DNA from: Vibrio sp. FE10
Lineage (GTDB): Bacteria; Pseudomonadota; Gammaproteobacteria; Enterobacterales; Vibrionaceae
NCBI RefSeq assembly: GCF_030297155.1
Contig: NZ_AP028067.1
Span: 1,364,001-1,428,000, forward strand
Reading direction: 5' to 3'
Length of the DNA stretch: 64,000 nucleotides
Position numbers and translations under genes: made by a program. The notes under the pieces were generated by a model. That model saw only the letters and a list, made by a program, of their open reading frames with translations, did no database searches and was not told the DNA's origin. This document shows, in pieces, positions 10,460 to 19,250 of the stretch; position 1 is the stretch's first letter, and each line of letters begins with the position of its first letter.

Positions 10460-10769
10460 TTCGAATTTTGTTCAAAAGGTATTAATAAATATAAGCCAAG
10501 CTCATGGAATTGCTAATTATTGGCAAAAATATCACTAACGATCTTATTTTGGCGAAGTAAGAGTGAGGACCAAGCTAAGAAAAGGCGTTCGGTACACCAA
10601 TTCAGGCGATTTCAGAGTTTGTAACTCAATTGTTTGAGGGGATGGGCAAAGGAGCCGGCGACCGGCTTTATCGTGTGATTGTACTTCGTCATGGTAGAAG
10701 GTGCTGATAGTCACACCTTCTATTGAATCATATGATCTGTTTGTAATCTAGCGTCAATGTCTATCAACG
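10460..10769. other. Intergenic region with two hairpins
   Basis: No gene is seen in these 310 bases. They hold a short GC-rich hairpin (AGCCGG / CCGGCT near 10651-10668) and a 9-bp stem TAGAAGGTG / CACCTTCTA (10695-10703 with 10714-10722). Neither has a strong T tract. The promoter of the BLUF gene should lie just right of 10459. Confidence 0.5.
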
Positions 10770-10961
10770 TTATTCGTTCAAAACCGAGATCGATTCTACG
10801 TTTGAAGATGCATCAAATCGAACATTGACCATCACGCTTTCACGTTCAAAAGTCATATCATCAAAATCAGTTGTCGCGATCTTAAATCCATTCCTCGCGA
10901 ATAAACTCGTCACCATTGTACGTTGTTTCTGTTCCATAGCGTAAGTCAGTAGTTTGTCCAT
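10770..10961 (-). CDS. Small hypothetical protein (63 aa)
   Basis: The frame opens at 11012, but the best start is the ATG at 10961 (MDKLLTYAMEQ), because GGAGG lies five bases upstream of it. The predicted product is 63 residues, soluble and mixed alpha/beta, with a C-terminus of alternating hydrophobic residues (VMVNVRFDASSNVESISVL). No cysteine, signal peptide or membrane segment is seen, and I recognise no family. It is a single gene transcribed leftward. Confidence 0.55.
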   Translation of the reverse strand: MDKLLTYAMEQKQRTMVTSLFARNGFKIATTDFDDMTFERESVMVNVRFDASSNVESISVLNE

Positions 10962-11476
10962 CGTTGCCTCCATTAGGTAATAGTGTGCATAACGTAAAGA
11001 TACAGACTTCATAATATGAGATCAATTGCTTAATCAATAAGCAGTATTAATGCCTCCGGATGAATGATTTGATCATTCAAATGGCTAATGGACGAGAAAG
11101 TCTTTCATTGCAGTGGTTATGATTACGACGGTGTTCTGTGACAAGGCTTCAACAACTTTTGCGACAGTTATTTTCTATCCAAATTGAATTGAAATAAGTG
11201 GTTACAAAACGGCTAGGAATTACTTAACTTTTTACTTTGCTTCTTTCTAGCAACCCATGGAACGAACTAATTAAAACTTATCGTTCGAGGTGAAATCTAA
11301 GCTTCACGATAGGTAGTATCTATCGGGGTAGTCAATGTTAGATGGGTATTGTTATAAGTGTTATTAATTGCATAAACTTGATTTTAACATTTGTTTGATT
11401 TATAAATTCTCTACGCATCAATAACTTCATGATTATATTAGTTTTTACTAACCTTTAAATAACATGGAGAAAGGCG
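10962..11476. other. A+T-rich intergenic region
   Basis: These 515 bases between divergent genes contain no convincing ORF or RNA gene. Small inverted repeats occur, for example GTGAA / TTCAC and GATAG / CTATC around 11291-11325. Promoters for the 63-residue protein (leftward) and the membrane protein at 11477 (rightward) are expected here. No operator could be named. Confidence 0.4.
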
Positions 11477-11902
11477 ATGAATAAGAACCAAACACGCAAC
11501 GGGTTAGCGAATTTAATGCGACTTCGTAAACCATATAAGGCAGCAGATTTCCTTGTCAGTTCTAATGAACTACGAGTTAAGAAAGATGTTTATAGCTTGC
11601 GTAAAATTAAACAGTTAGAAATTCGTCAATTGGGCTTCAAAGAAAACGCTATCAATATCGTTTCACTGGCTTTAGTACTCTCCGCTGCGACTTGGGCGTT
11701 TGTTCCTCAGTTTGGGCTACCTATGCTTGCGCTGACTTTCATTTTGGCTTTTGTCTCATGGCGAAAATACGAATTGCGTGCAGAATTTAAAGGGGCAGAC
11801 GAAACTGGTGATCATTGGGTATCAGTGGCTCGTGGTTGTACTCGCGAAGAGTTCAAAATTTTGAAAAACGTCGAATTGACGTTACGAGACCAAGTTTCTT
11901 AG
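11477..11902 (+). CDS. Small two-helix membrane protein, hypothetical
   Basis: This 141-residue product has a basic, hydrophilic N-terminal half (residues 1-55). Two close hydrophobic segments (about 58-75 and 80-94) form a membrane hairpin, followed by a soluble C-terminal part of about 45 residues. GGAGAAAGG lies just before the ATG and supports the start. The overall plan resembles DUF6232-like bacterial membrane proteins, but I cannot assign it firmly. It is a single gene closed by a hairpin terminator. Confidence 0.65.
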   Translation: MNKNQTRNGLANLMRLRKPYKAADFLVSSNELRVKKDVYSLRKIKQLEIRQLGFKENAINIVSLALVLSAATWAFVPQFGLPMLALTFILAFVSWRKYELRAEFKGADETGDHWVSVARGCTREEFKILKNVELTLRDQVS

Positions 11903-11941
11903 TAAGCAAGGTGTCGTAATAAGTTAGGTTCAATAATAAAC

Positions 11942-11973
11942 AAGGCTCGTCACTCGTTGGCGAGCTTTTTATT
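11942..11973 (+). terminator. Rho-independent terminator
   Basis: GGCTCG ... CGAGC forms the stem, and the right arm is followed by TTTTTATTTT. It lies about 40 bp after the stop of the membrane protein gene. Confidence 0.75.
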
Positions 11974-12099
11974 TTCTGAAAAAAATAGATAGAGCGGGTT
12001 ACTTTTGTACGCCAGCGATGATGTTGGCAATGGTAATTTTTATGAATCTTAAGTCACGGCATTTATGATGGTCTTTAGGGCTTTGAATTTAGGGAGAGG

Positions 12100-12936
12100 G
12101 TGGCGGTGAATACACAAGTAAATAAGAGTTTCTTCAAAAGGCTCATCCGGGTCGTTGGTTATTTTGTGATTATGGTGTTGAGCTTTAACCGGTTTTCCAA
12201 TGCTCAAGCCATAGAGTTTCCTACTTGTGCGCAGAGTGATGTTTTGAACACAGAGATCCACCTTTATGTTGATGAATCTGTGTTAGCCGAATATTCCAAA
12301 GAATTTATAACCTCTAAAATAGCGACATGGGAAAGCTATTCGAATCTGGTGTTGAAGAACTCCTGCATTCCTATGACGAGAAAAGTAACCAAGGTGACTT
12401 ATAGCTCTGTAATCGATAGCCTCTGGTTTCAAGATTTGAGTGCAGCAGAGAGGCTACTCAAATTATCGATGGAAGAGCCAATTGAAGAAATCACAGAGGA
12501 CGGTCGTCCTGTTTTTACAGGTGTTGTGTTTTCTAATTATCATTCTGCTTTCGAGTCTCGATATTGTGGTATCGCATCTCAGGTCTCTCGTTTTTTCTTT
12601 TTGGCTATAAATTGCCCAGACTCGACAATGGAACATGAAATTGGTCATTTGAGCGGTGCTAACCATGACTATAAAACGGTGTTAAAAGATTACGCGACTA
12701 TCGAACATTTTATCGCTGACAGGTACCCAAAAGCGCCCGCATATTCATTCGGTGCTACATGTGCAGAGAGAGGCACTGTAATGTCTTATGAGTGTGATAT
12801 TATTCCTGCCTACTCTAGTCCTGAAATTAGAGTTAACGGACAGCAATGCGGAGATAACGCGCATCACAATAATGCGAGAGTGCTTAGGGAGTTCGCGCAT
12901 ACTCATTTAAAGCTAACAAACTCCAACAAAAATTAG
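12100..12936 (+). CDS. Secreted metzincin-type zinc metalloprotease
   Basis: This 278-residue protein has an N-terminal hydrophobic export signal (about residues 18-35, ending near SNAQA). It carries the extended metzincin zinc motif HEIGHLSGANHD (His179, Glu180, His183, His189, with Gly186 and Asp190), followed by a Met-turn GTVMSYE near Met228. This combination marks metzincins such as reprolysin/M12-like peptidases. Several cysteines in the mature part suggest disulfide bonds outside the cytoplasm. Two GTG codons (12100, 12106) follow AGGGAGAGGG; the second has the more usual spacing. It is a single gene whose substrate cannot be told from sequence. Confidence 0.82.
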   Translation: MAVNTQVNKSFFKRLIRVVGYFVIMVLSFNRFSNAQAIEFPTCAQSDVLNTEIHLYVDESVLAEYSKEFITSKIATWESYSNLVLKNSCIPMTRKVTKVTYSSVIDSLWFQDLSAAERLLKLSMEEPIEEITEDGRPVFTGVVFSNYHSAFESRYCGIASQVSRFFFLAINCPDSTMEHEIGHLSGANHDYKTVLKDYATIEHFIADRYPKAPAYSFGATCAERGTVMSYECDIIPAYSSPEIRVNGQQCGDNAHHNNARVLREFAHTHLKLTNSNKN

Positions 12937-13000
12937 TCGAGCTAATACTGAGAATATTCAAACAGTACGATGGCGTTTGAAAACAGGATAAGGAAGGTAA

Positions 13001-13522
13001 ATGGACATAACGATAAGACCAGCAATGCCTAGCGAATTGGCTACCATTTATGCTTTGTTTATCTCAAACGATGAGTGGACCAAGTTTAACGGCCCTTATT
13101 TCCCATATTCACCCCCATCGTTAGATGAGTTTGAAAGTCATTCGTTTCAACGCTTACTCGATGGATCCGACTTGCAGCTAGTGGTTGTAGACGAAGTGCC
13201 TGTTGGAACGGTCAGTTGCTACTGGGAATGTGAAGAAACACGGTGGTTGGAAGCGGGTGTGGTTATTTATAACTCGGAGTATTGGGGTAATGGCATTGCC
13301 GCGTTAGCACTTCCGCTTTGGGTTACTTACCTATTCGAAAATAAGCAGATCGAACGTGTGGGCTTAACCACTTGGTCAGGTAATCCGCGGATGATGTCAC
13401 TAGCTCTCAAATTAAGCTTCCAGCAAGAAGCTAGGCTAAGAAAAGTGCGTTATTACCAAGGCGAGTATTATGACTCGATTAAGTATGGCCTATTGCGTTC
13501 TGAGTGGCTGGAAAGCAAATAG
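13001..13522 (+). CDS. GNAT-family N-acetyltransferase
   Basis: This 173-residue protein has the GNAT fold of the RimJ/RimL/SpeG group. It starts ITIRPAMPSELATIYALF, contains a central strand pair with WLEAGVVIYNSEYWGNGIA (acetyl-CoA loop area), and ends with the typical helix IERVGLTTWSGNPRMMSLALKLSFQQEARLRKVRYYQGEYYDSIKYGLL. The substrate (protein N-terminus, amino acid or polyamine) is not evident. AAGGAAGG precedes the ATG. It stands alone between the protease and the TIGR03643-like gene. Confidence 0.9.
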   Translation: MDITIRPAMPSELATIYALFISNDEWTKFNGPYFPYSPPSLDEFESHSFQRLLDGSDLQLVVVDEVPVGTVSCYWECEETRWLEAGVVIYNSEYWGNGIAALALPLWVTYLFENKQIERVGLTTWSGNPRMMSLALKLSFQQEARLRKVRYYQGEYYDSIKYGLLRSEWLESK

Positions 13523-13645
13523 CCATGATTCGAGTTAGTTTGTTGTTTTATTTAACTTTATAAGTCGTGTAGTCCAAAGTGGTCACTTGTGATCTTTAAA
13601 TCTAAGACGAGCGTATTTCTCCCAGTTTACAAAGGAAGAGTATGC

Positions 13646-13897
13646 ATGATGCTATCTAAAGAGAATGAATCAAGAATTATAGAAATGGCGTGGGAAGATA
13701 GAACTCCGTTTGAGGCGATAGAGCTGCAATTTGGTTTGAATGAATCAGAAGTGATTCGCTTCATGCGAAGCCATCTGAAGCTTGGCAGTTTTAAATTGTG
13801 GCGCACACGTGTTTCTGGTCGTTCTACCAAGCACATAAAACTTCGTAGTGCAGATGTATCGAGAGGGTATTGTCCTACTCAATACAAGCATCGTTAA
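13646..13897 (+). CDS. TIGR03643 / DUF2805 family protein
   Basis: I placed the start at the ATG at 13646 (MMLSKENESRIIEMAWEDR), because AAGGAAGAG lies five bases upstream and the earlier frame to 13589 looks untranslated. The 83-residue product matches the TIGR03643 pattern by eye: I-I-E-M-A-W-x-D-R-T-P-F-E-A-I, then a helix-turn-helix-like segment (FGLNESEVIRFMRSHLK), then W-R-x-R-V-x-G-R-x-T-K-H. The function of the family is unknown; the basic C-terminus and helical motif suggest nucleic-acid binding (inferred). Confidence 0.82.
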   Translation: MMLSKENESRIIEMAWEDRTPFEAIELQFGLNESEVIRFMRSHLKLGSFKLWRTRVSGRSTKHIKLRSADVSRGYCPTQYKHR

Positions 13898-13963
13898 ATA
13901 GGAACTTACTTAACCAGCAATTCCAATGAATATATCAGTATGGAAACGAAAGGAATAAAAGGA

Positions 13964-14359
13964 ATGAAACAATTTTTTGCTCTAATTTTGGCAGTGCTTT
14001 GCTTTGGTGTTAGTTATGTTCAAGCTAATGATGTTCACCTTAAACAAGCTTACGAGAGTCACCAAAGCGATGTACAAGTTCGTGGCTCTGGTACAGTTTC
14101 TCGAATACTTCCAGATGATAACAAAGGCTCTAGACATCAGAAGTTTATCTTACGATTGGACAGTAAACAAACCGTGCTAGTCGCGCACAATATTGACTTG
14201 GCTCCTCGTATTAAAGGATTAGGAAAAGGTGACCGAGTTGAATTCTATGGCGAGTATGAATGGAACAAGAAAGGTGGCGTAATTCACTGGACTCACAGAG
14301 ACCCTAACAACCGTCACGCTCACGGTTGGTTAAAGCACAATGGGAACGTATACGAGTAA
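13964..14359 (+). CDS. DUF3465 periplasmic protein (OB-fold-like)
   Basis: The start at 13964 (MKQFFALILAVLCFG) gives a clean signal peptide ending at VQA-ND; the in-frame ATG at 13940 lacks a ribosome binding site. The 131-residue product has the DUF3465 pattern: QSDVQVRGSGTVSRILPDD, HQKFILRL, VLVAHNIDLAPRI, GDRVEFYGEYEWN and a closing HWTHRDP...HAHGWLKHNG. The strand order suggests a small OB-like barrel that is exported. Its role is unknown; some members lie near DNA-handling or competence genes, which is not the case here. Confidence 0.85.
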   Translation: MKQFFALILAVLCFGVSYVQANDVHLKQAYESHQSDVQVRGSGTVSRILPDDNKGSRHQKFILRLDSKQTVLVAHNIDLAPRIKGLGKGDRVEFYGEYEWNKKGGVIHWTHRDPNNRHAHGWLKHNGNVYE

Positions 14360-14544
14360 ACACCTATGAGACAAGAAGCTTGTTTCAAAGAGCCCCGATT
14401 TTTCAAAGATAAATGGTGGGATATGGTTGTTTTAGCTGTTCTTCGATCTGAATGGCAGAAGATATAATTTGGTATGCCCAAGCACCTCTCTGACAGGTAT
14501 TAGACTATTGTTAAGTTAAAGGCTTAATTACTGAGGGGTCGAGA

Positions 14545-14925
14545 ATGACGCGGTTTGTACTGGTATTATTATTTGCAATTATTTCTTCTGGTTGTGGGAC
14601 AAGTGACAGCGCTTTGATTGAGAGTGGACATAACGAATCTTACATACAGGGTTTTCATGATGGCAGGCACAGCGGCATGCAAGAAGCCGGTAATGACTTT
14701 GAAGACTATATGAAAGACGAAAAACGTTTTGACTCAGATACGGACTATAAGCAAGGTTGGCTTGCTGGTGAATCAGAGGGTAAAAAACTACAAGATGAAG
14801 CAATGTCGATAGGTAAAGGTATCGCGGGTAGTTACCCACAAAAAACTGATTCGACAAATACTGATGACATGGCAAAAGACGCATTGAAAGGTATTGATAC
14901 GTCGGGGTTAGAAAATTTAGAGTAA
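14545..14925 (+). CDS. Small predicted lipoprotein
   Basis: The 126-residue product begins with a lipoprotein signal peptide and lipobox (IISSGC, Cys17). The mature part is acidic and carries Y-x-x-G-x-x-x-G-x-x-x-G spacing (YIQGFHDGRHSGMQ, YKQGWLAGESEGK) resembling glycine-zipper or YjgA-like helices. A GAGGGG sequence sits near the ATG. No homologue is recognised. It is a single gene. Confidence 0.7.
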   Translation: MTRFVLVLLFAIISSGCGTSDSALIESGHNESYIQGFHDGRHSGMQEAGNDFEDYMKDEKRFDSDTDYKQGWLAGESEGKKLQDEAMSIGKGIAGSYPQKTDSTNTDDMAKDALKGIDTSGLENLE

Positions 14926-15043
14926 AGAAAATACACAGGCTGAATTGAATCGACATCGCTACAAAACTGGTCGTAATTCGGACCCCGAGTTTTCATTACA
15001 CTGAATCCTAATTCTCATTTGTTAGGCTTGTGTGACGGAAAGT

Positions 15044-15565
15044 TTAGCTGTTCGGCTCATCATCCACAGTAACCTCACCATTCATTGAGTTGTAGTCAAT
15101 GGAAATTCCCGGTACGACTCGATAATGATAGATACACTGATCCGTCTGTATATATTCAGCAATGTAGTCGGTTTCTTCTGGTGAATTGAAACTTGAAATA
15201 CTCGGTGGATCGAGGAGCAGTGCGCCCCATACCGAAATGCAGTCTTCAGCGTTATCTAATCTTGGAGATTCTTCGGGTAAGTGCCATTGTTGGGCTGGAT
15301 ATCCCCATTCATTGAAGTCAAGCTGGCCGGTCGCGGAGTCATCATAGATAGGGACGTTTGTGGAAGCACCGCCACCGTTTGAGGTTAAATTTTTTGAATA
15401 GGCAAGATCGACACCTGTTTTAAAAGAAGCGCCAGTGCCTTTCACCACTGCAATATGAGAATCAGTACTTACATTGAGGAACCTTGGAGCAGCAGTTACG
15501 GCGAGTATTCCAAGGATCACAATAACGACAACAAGCTCAATAAGTGTAAAACCGTTCTTTTTCAT
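15044..15565 (-). CDS. Type IV pilin-like protein (MSHA type) with class III signal
   Basis: The 173-residue product starts MKKNG|FTLIELVVVIVILGILAV, a prepilin peptidase site followed by the conserved hydrophobic N-terminal helix with Glu at mature position 5. The globular part contains two cysteines (EDCISVWG and TDQCIYHY) typical of a pilin D-loop, and GIDYNS-like text close to the C-terminus as in MshA/MshB-type pilins. AGAGGTG precedes the ATG. No pilus assembly genes are adjacent, so this is an orphan major-like or minor pilin that would rely on an assembly system elsewhere. Confidence 0.88.
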   Translation of the reverse strand: MKKNGFTLIELVVVIVILGILAVTAAPRFLNVSTDSHIAVVKGTGASFKTGVDLAYSKNLTSNGGGASTNVPIYDDSATGQLDFNEWGYPAQQWHLPEESPRLDNAEDCISVWGALLLDPPSISSFNSPEETDYIAEYIQTDQCIYHYRVVPGISIDYNSMNGEVTVDDEPNS

Positions 15566-15751
15566 TTAGCACCTCTTTTAAAGGCCGCTAGTATGCATTA
15601 TAAGTTACTCTTACCAAAGGGAATATCCTCATTTGGGTGGTAATTTAAATGCTCAATAATGAATGTTGTGATTAAGGTAACTTATATTTTATAAATCCAA
15701 CGCGCATGGCTTAAGTGCTGTGTATCTCACTTTGATATTAATTTTAGCTCT

Positions 15752-16432
15752 ATGAAGGTTTTGCAATTAATGAATATCGTTGAAACGGTAAAGCTTCATC
15801 TTTCAGACGTTGGTTATCCAAAGGCTAGTGTTAAAACAGAGCAGGTTCGATCTATATCGGCGCTCGTTTTTAAAACCATCAAAAACAAAGATATCTCCAA
15901 TGTTTTGTCCTTGTGTACTCAATTGCTTGAAGAAAGGGATTGGGCGTTAGGCGTTATTGCTTACGACTGGGCTTTTAGAGTAAGAAAACAATATTCGAAA
16001 GAAACGTTTCCAATCTTTGAGCATTGGTTAATGGAGTATGTCACTGACTGGAATGATTGTGATGACTTCTGTACTTATGCGTTTGGTGAGTTACTATCTC
16101 AACACCATGAGTTGTTCGAGATGACAACTAGATGGGTCGACCATTCTAACTTTGCTGTGCGAAGAGCAGCAGCGGTTGTCTTAATTTACCCGATCAATAA
16201 GGATAGATACTCAGGTTTGAACCCCTTTAAAGTGGCCGATTTGTTGATTAAAGATGAACATGCTCTCGTGCAAAAAGGCTATGGTTGGATGCTAAAAGTG
16301 CTCACTCAAAAAGAGCCTCAATTGGTGATTCGTTATTTAAAGGCTAACCATACCGTAATGCCAAGAGTCGCTTTTCGTTACGCGATTGAAAAGCTGGATG
16401 GTAAAACTAAGCGAGAGTTAATGTCACTTTGA
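15752..16432 (+). CDS. AlkD-like HEAT-repeat DNA alkylation repair protein
   Basis: This 226-residue all-helical protein looks like the DNA alkylation repair (AlkD) family of HEAT-like DNA glycosylases. Typical segments are EERDWALGVIAYDWAFRV, TDWNDCDDFCTYAFGELL, DHSNFAVRRAAAVVLIYP and HALVQKGYGWMLKVL, followed by AFRYAIEKL. AlkD removes cationic alkylated bases; here the role is inferred from the fold only. ATG codons at 15752 and 15770 are both possible starts, and neither has a strong ribosome binding site. It is a single gene. Confidence 0.8.
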   Translation: MKVLQLMNIVETVKLHLSDVGYPKASVKTEQVRSISALVFKTIKNKDISNVLSLCTQLLEERDWALGVIAYDWAFRVRKQYSKETFPIFEHWLMEYVTDWNDCDDFCTYAFGELLSQHHELFEMTTRWVDHSNFAVRRAAAVVLIYPINKDRYSGLNPFKVADLLIKDEHALVQKGYGWMLKVLTQKEPQLVIRYLKANHTVMPRVAFRYAIEKLDGKTKRELMSL

Positions 16433-16503
16433 CCATTGGCACTTCTCAAATCATCATAAGAATCCGGTGTGATTAATTATAACGATTAAAATAGGAACCT
16501 AAG

Positions 16504-17265
16504 GTGCAAGATCAAACTAGAGGGCTCGACAAAGACGGGTTCATCGAAAACGTATACTCACCTGAGAATATCACTCCTGAATTCCAAGATGTCGTGAATG
16601 CCGTTATTGACTCGTTGTTAAGCGAACTTCCGAACCAAATTGATGGCATCTACTTGTATGGAAGCGTGCCGAGAGGAACTGCCATTGTTGGCCACTCTGA
16701 TTTGGATGTTTCTATCGTCCTCGCTACGCCTGTTGGTCAAAGAGAAGAGGAAGTATTTAAGCGACTTTCTGACGCCATTCCCAAAGCATATCCTCAAGTG
16801 AGCAAGCTTGATATCGATCCAGGTTTTCTCTCAGAGATTCTTCAGCCCAACGAAGAATTCCATTGGCAGTTTTGGCTCAAACATTGTTGCTGTTGTATGT
16901 GGGGTAATGATTTATCTGCTGGGTTTCCACGTCACAAGCCAAGTATTGAAATAGCTCAAGCTCTTAATGGTGTTTTATCGACTTTTCTTGAACAAATGAC
17001 CCCAAGCTTTGAAAGCATGAGTGATGCAGACGTCGCCAAGGTTATTGGCAAGAAGTTAGTTAGAGCAGCATATTACTTTGTTGCTGAGAAAGACGGCAGT
17101 TGGTACACAGATTTGTCTCAGTGCGCTGCAGTAGCCAAGCGCTATTACCCAAACCTAGACGATGATATTGAGTTAGCACATCAATACGCTTTCGGAAATT
17201 TGATATCTAAAACAGAAGCTTTTGAATTGTGTGAAAGGTTTAGTAAAGAGCTTGTTGTAAGTTAA
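16504..17265 (+). CDS. Nucleotidyltransferase-domain protein
   Basis: This 253-residue protein starts at GTG 16504 behind AGGAACCTAAGG. It has a Pol-beta-type nucleotidyltransferase core, GIYLYGSVPRGTAIVGHSDLDVSIVLA, containing the GS-x(n)-DLD signature. A helical C-terminal domain (about 150-250; KLVRAAYYFVAEKDGSWYTD) is similar in plan to aminoglycoside adenylyltransferases and DUF4111 proteins. A CCCCMW cluster (residues about 124-129) is unusual. The substrate is unknown; resistance to an aminoglycoside is possible but not shown. Confidence 0.8.
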   Translation: MQDQTRGLDKDGFIENVYSPENITPEFQDVVNAVIDSLLSELPNQIDGIYLYGSVPRGTAIVGHSDLDVSIVLATPVGQREEEVFKRLSDAIPKAYPQVSKLDIDPGFLSEILQPNEEFHWQFWLKHCCCCMWGNDLSAGFPRHKPSIEIAQALNGVLSTFLEQMTPSFESMSDADVAKVIGKKLVRAAYYFVAEKDGSWYTDLSQCAAVAKRYYPNLDDDIELAHQYAFGNLISKTEAFELCERFSKELVVS

Positions 17266-17325
17266 GCATTAACACAAATTAGAAAACAAACTTAGCTGCC
17301 GTTGTAACGGTTTAAGGGAAATCTG

Positions 17326-17718
17326 ATGGATGTACATGAGTGTGTTTCTTTTATTTTGCTGAACGAATCACAAGTATTGTTAGAAAAGCGTAGTGAGTCT
17401 AAAGAAACGGATCCTGGCTTAATTACCATACCTGGCGGCCATATTGAGCATGGTGAAAGTCAGGTACAAGCGTTGTTTCGTGAGCTCGATGAAGAGCTTA
17501 ATGTTGTTCCCATTCATTACAAATACTTGTGCTCACTTTACCATCCTACGAAAGAGCTTCAGTTGATCCATTACTTTATTGTGAGTGACTGGAAAGGAGA
17601 TATCACAACTCAAGAGGCTGACAGTGTCGCGTGGTATTCGTTAAATACAGATCTTGTTGGTATTGCTGCCGATGGCGTTGCTTTGAAAGAAGTGGAGCGG
17701 GTAGGGATGTTTCTCTAA
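17326..17718 (+). CDS. Nudix hydrolase
   Basis: The 130-residue protein contains a complete Nudix box (GGHIEHGESQVQALFRELDEEL), matching G-x5-E-x7-R-E-U-x-E-E for Mg-dependent hydrolysis of nucleoside diphosphate derivatives. The N-terminus (CVSFILLNESQVLLEKRSE) and the C-terminal loop are typical of small single-domain members. The substrate is not evident. It lies 60 bp after the nucleotidyltransferase gene on the same strand and may be co-transcribed with it. A perfect 15-bp inverted repeat follows the stop. Confidence 0.9.
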   Translation: MDVHECVSFILLNESQVLLEKRSESKETDPGLITIPGGHIEHGESQVQALFRELDEELNVVPIHYKYLCSLYHPTKELQLIHYFIVSDWKGDITTQEADSVAWYSLNTDLVGIAADGVALKEVERVGMFL

Positions 17719-17745
17719 AGCTTCGCCAGATAAACACCGACAGCA

Positions 17746-17784
17746 GTAAACACAACAACCTAAACACTTGGTTGTTGTGTTTAC
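17746..17784. repeat. Perfect 15-bp inverted repeat after the Nudix gene
   Basis: GTAAACACAACAACC (17746-17760) and its exact complement GGTTGTTGTGTTTAC (17770-17784) enclose a 9-base loop. No T tract follows, so if this is a terminator it is not canonical; it may act as an mRNA 3'-end stabiliser. Confidence 0.6.
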
Positions 17785-17902
17785 ATTGGTATGTATTTCG
17801 ATACTCCGTGTACTTTGGCTCACGTAGCCCTGCCTCTATGCTCTTTACCGTTTTGTCAGCTATTTAACTAAGACCGCACGGGATTACTTTTACATAATTA
17901 AT

Positions 17903-17917
17903 TGTTATGTTATAACG
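17903..17917. promoter_or_regulatory. Zur-box-like palindrome upstream of first COG0523 gene
   Basis: TGTTATGTTATAACG differs from the gammaproteobacterial Zur core (TGTTATAnTATAACA) at two of 14 fixed positions. It ends 31 bp before the ATG of the GTPase at 17949, a usual promoter-operator distance. Regulation by Zur is inferred. Confidence 0.7.
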
Positions 17918-17948
17918 TTAGACTTGTTCGAGCTTTTAGGTCAAAGGT

Positions 17949-19163
17949 ATGTCGTCAATTCCAGTCACCATTTTGCATGGGTTTCTAGGGTCAGGGAAAA
18001 CCACGTTCTTACGCAACATTCTTCAACAAACCGATTATTCCGGCGATGACCTGTCCGTTATTGTGAATGACATGAGTGAGTTGGATGTCGATGGTGTGCT
18101 CATCTTAAATACAGATGCGGTGAGTGAAGAGCAGGGCAATTTCGTCACGATCAGTGGAGATAGCATCAGCAGCCCGAGTGGTGTAAAGCACCTCGATAAA
18201 GCGCTTAAAAAGCTCTGTGCAGAAAAGTCGCCAGAATGGATTGTGATTGAAACGTCGGGTAGTAGCCATCCTTTGCCTTTGATTGAGTATTTCAAAAACA
18301 ACGCGCAATTTGCACTTAAAGACGTGACTACGTTAGTGGATGCGACTTGGCTGCGGGATGATTATCAACAAGGAGCTGCGTTAATCCCTAAGTGGCAGGA
18401 GAATGTGCAGCAAGGTGTTCGTGGTGTAGAAAACCTGTTGGTTGAACAAATCATGTTCTCAAATCGTGTCATGCTAACCAAAACGGACAAAGTGGATGAC
18501 CATACCGTTCGCAACATTGCGCAGGCGATTCACCCGCTCAATGTGTACTCCGAGATAATCAAAACTTCATGGGGAAACTTGGATATCCGCACGTTAAAAG
18601 GTAAGCAAGACTACAACTTTGCCTTAGTGGAACAGTTAACCGCAGAACTTCGAGAGACAGTGAATGAACCTTTGAATCTCTCAGATAAAGACGAACAAAG
18701 CCTTGTCGCAAAAGTGATCAAAGATGATCGCCCATTTCATCCTGCGCGTTTATGGAATACGTGCCAACAGCATTTAACGAAAGGCGTATTTCGTAGCAAA
18801 GGGTTCTTTTGGTTCCCTACTCGAGATGATGTTTCATTGCTTTGGAGCCAAGCGAACGGCAATGTTGGGCTTGAAATTACAGGCTTTTGGCGTGCTTCGG
18901 TGATCAATGATGAATCACAAAACTTTACTGAGGAACACCGTCAAATTCTGCAAGATAAGATAGACAGTGTTGAAAGCCGCTTTGGTGATCGTCGTTGTCG
19001 TTTAACGGTGATTGGGCAAGAAGATGAAGTCGACGCCTTTATCGATGCACTGGAAAACTGTTTTTTGACTGATGCGGAATTGGATTTGTGGCAGCAAGGG
19101 GAGACATTTGAAGATCCTTGGCCAAAGAAAATTGCCAAGTTAAGCCAGAAGAAGACACTTTAA
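17949..19163 (+). CDS. COG0523 (CobW/YjiA-like) GTPase lacking the CxCC motif
   Basis: This 404-residue G3E GTPase has Walker A GFLGSGKTT, a Walker-B-like WIVIETSG, a TKTD guanine-specificity motif and the C-terminal CobW domain (PFHPARLW, RSKGFFWFPTR). COG0523 proteins are metal chaperones or insertases that bind zinc through a C-x-C-C motif about 60-70 residues after the P-loop. Here that position reads SGDSISSPSG, so no cysteine is present, whereas the neighbouring paralogue keeps GCICC. It has a Zur-like box upstream and is convergent with the paralogue across a shared terminator. It may have a changed metal site or act as a partner or decoy (inferred). Confidence 0.88.
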   Translation: MSSIPVTILHGFLGSGKTTFLRNILQQTDYSGDDLSVIVNDMSELDVDGVLILNTDAVSEEQGNFVTISGDSISSPSGVKHLDKALKKLCAEKSPEWIVIETSGSSHPLPLIEYFKNNAQFALKDVTTLVDATWLRDDYQQGAALIPKWQENVQQGVRGVENLLVEQIMFSNRVMLTKTDKVDDHTVRNIAQAIHPLNVYSEIIKTSWGNLDIRTLKGKQDYNFALVEQLTAELRETVNEPLNLSDKDEQSLVAKVIKDDRPFHPARLWNTCQQHLTKGVFRSKGFFWFPTRDDVSLLWSQANGNVGLEITGFWRASVINDESQNFTEEHRQILQDKIDSVESRFGDRRCRLTVIGQEDEVDAFIDALENCFLTDAELDLWQQGETFEDPWPKKIAKLSQKKTL

Positions 19164-19250
19164 GTACACTGGTGAATACTGCGTCGCCGCGTTGTTAAAT
19201 CTCGGTTTGTTCCAATAACGGATTTACTGAATTGACCTCATAAAACATGA

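Noticed and set aside
14579..14956. 125-residue - strand frame over the small lipoprotein gene
   Set aside because: It is antisense to a gene with a clear lipobox and start. Its composition (rich in Leu, Ser, Tyr, His) is typical of a shadow frame.
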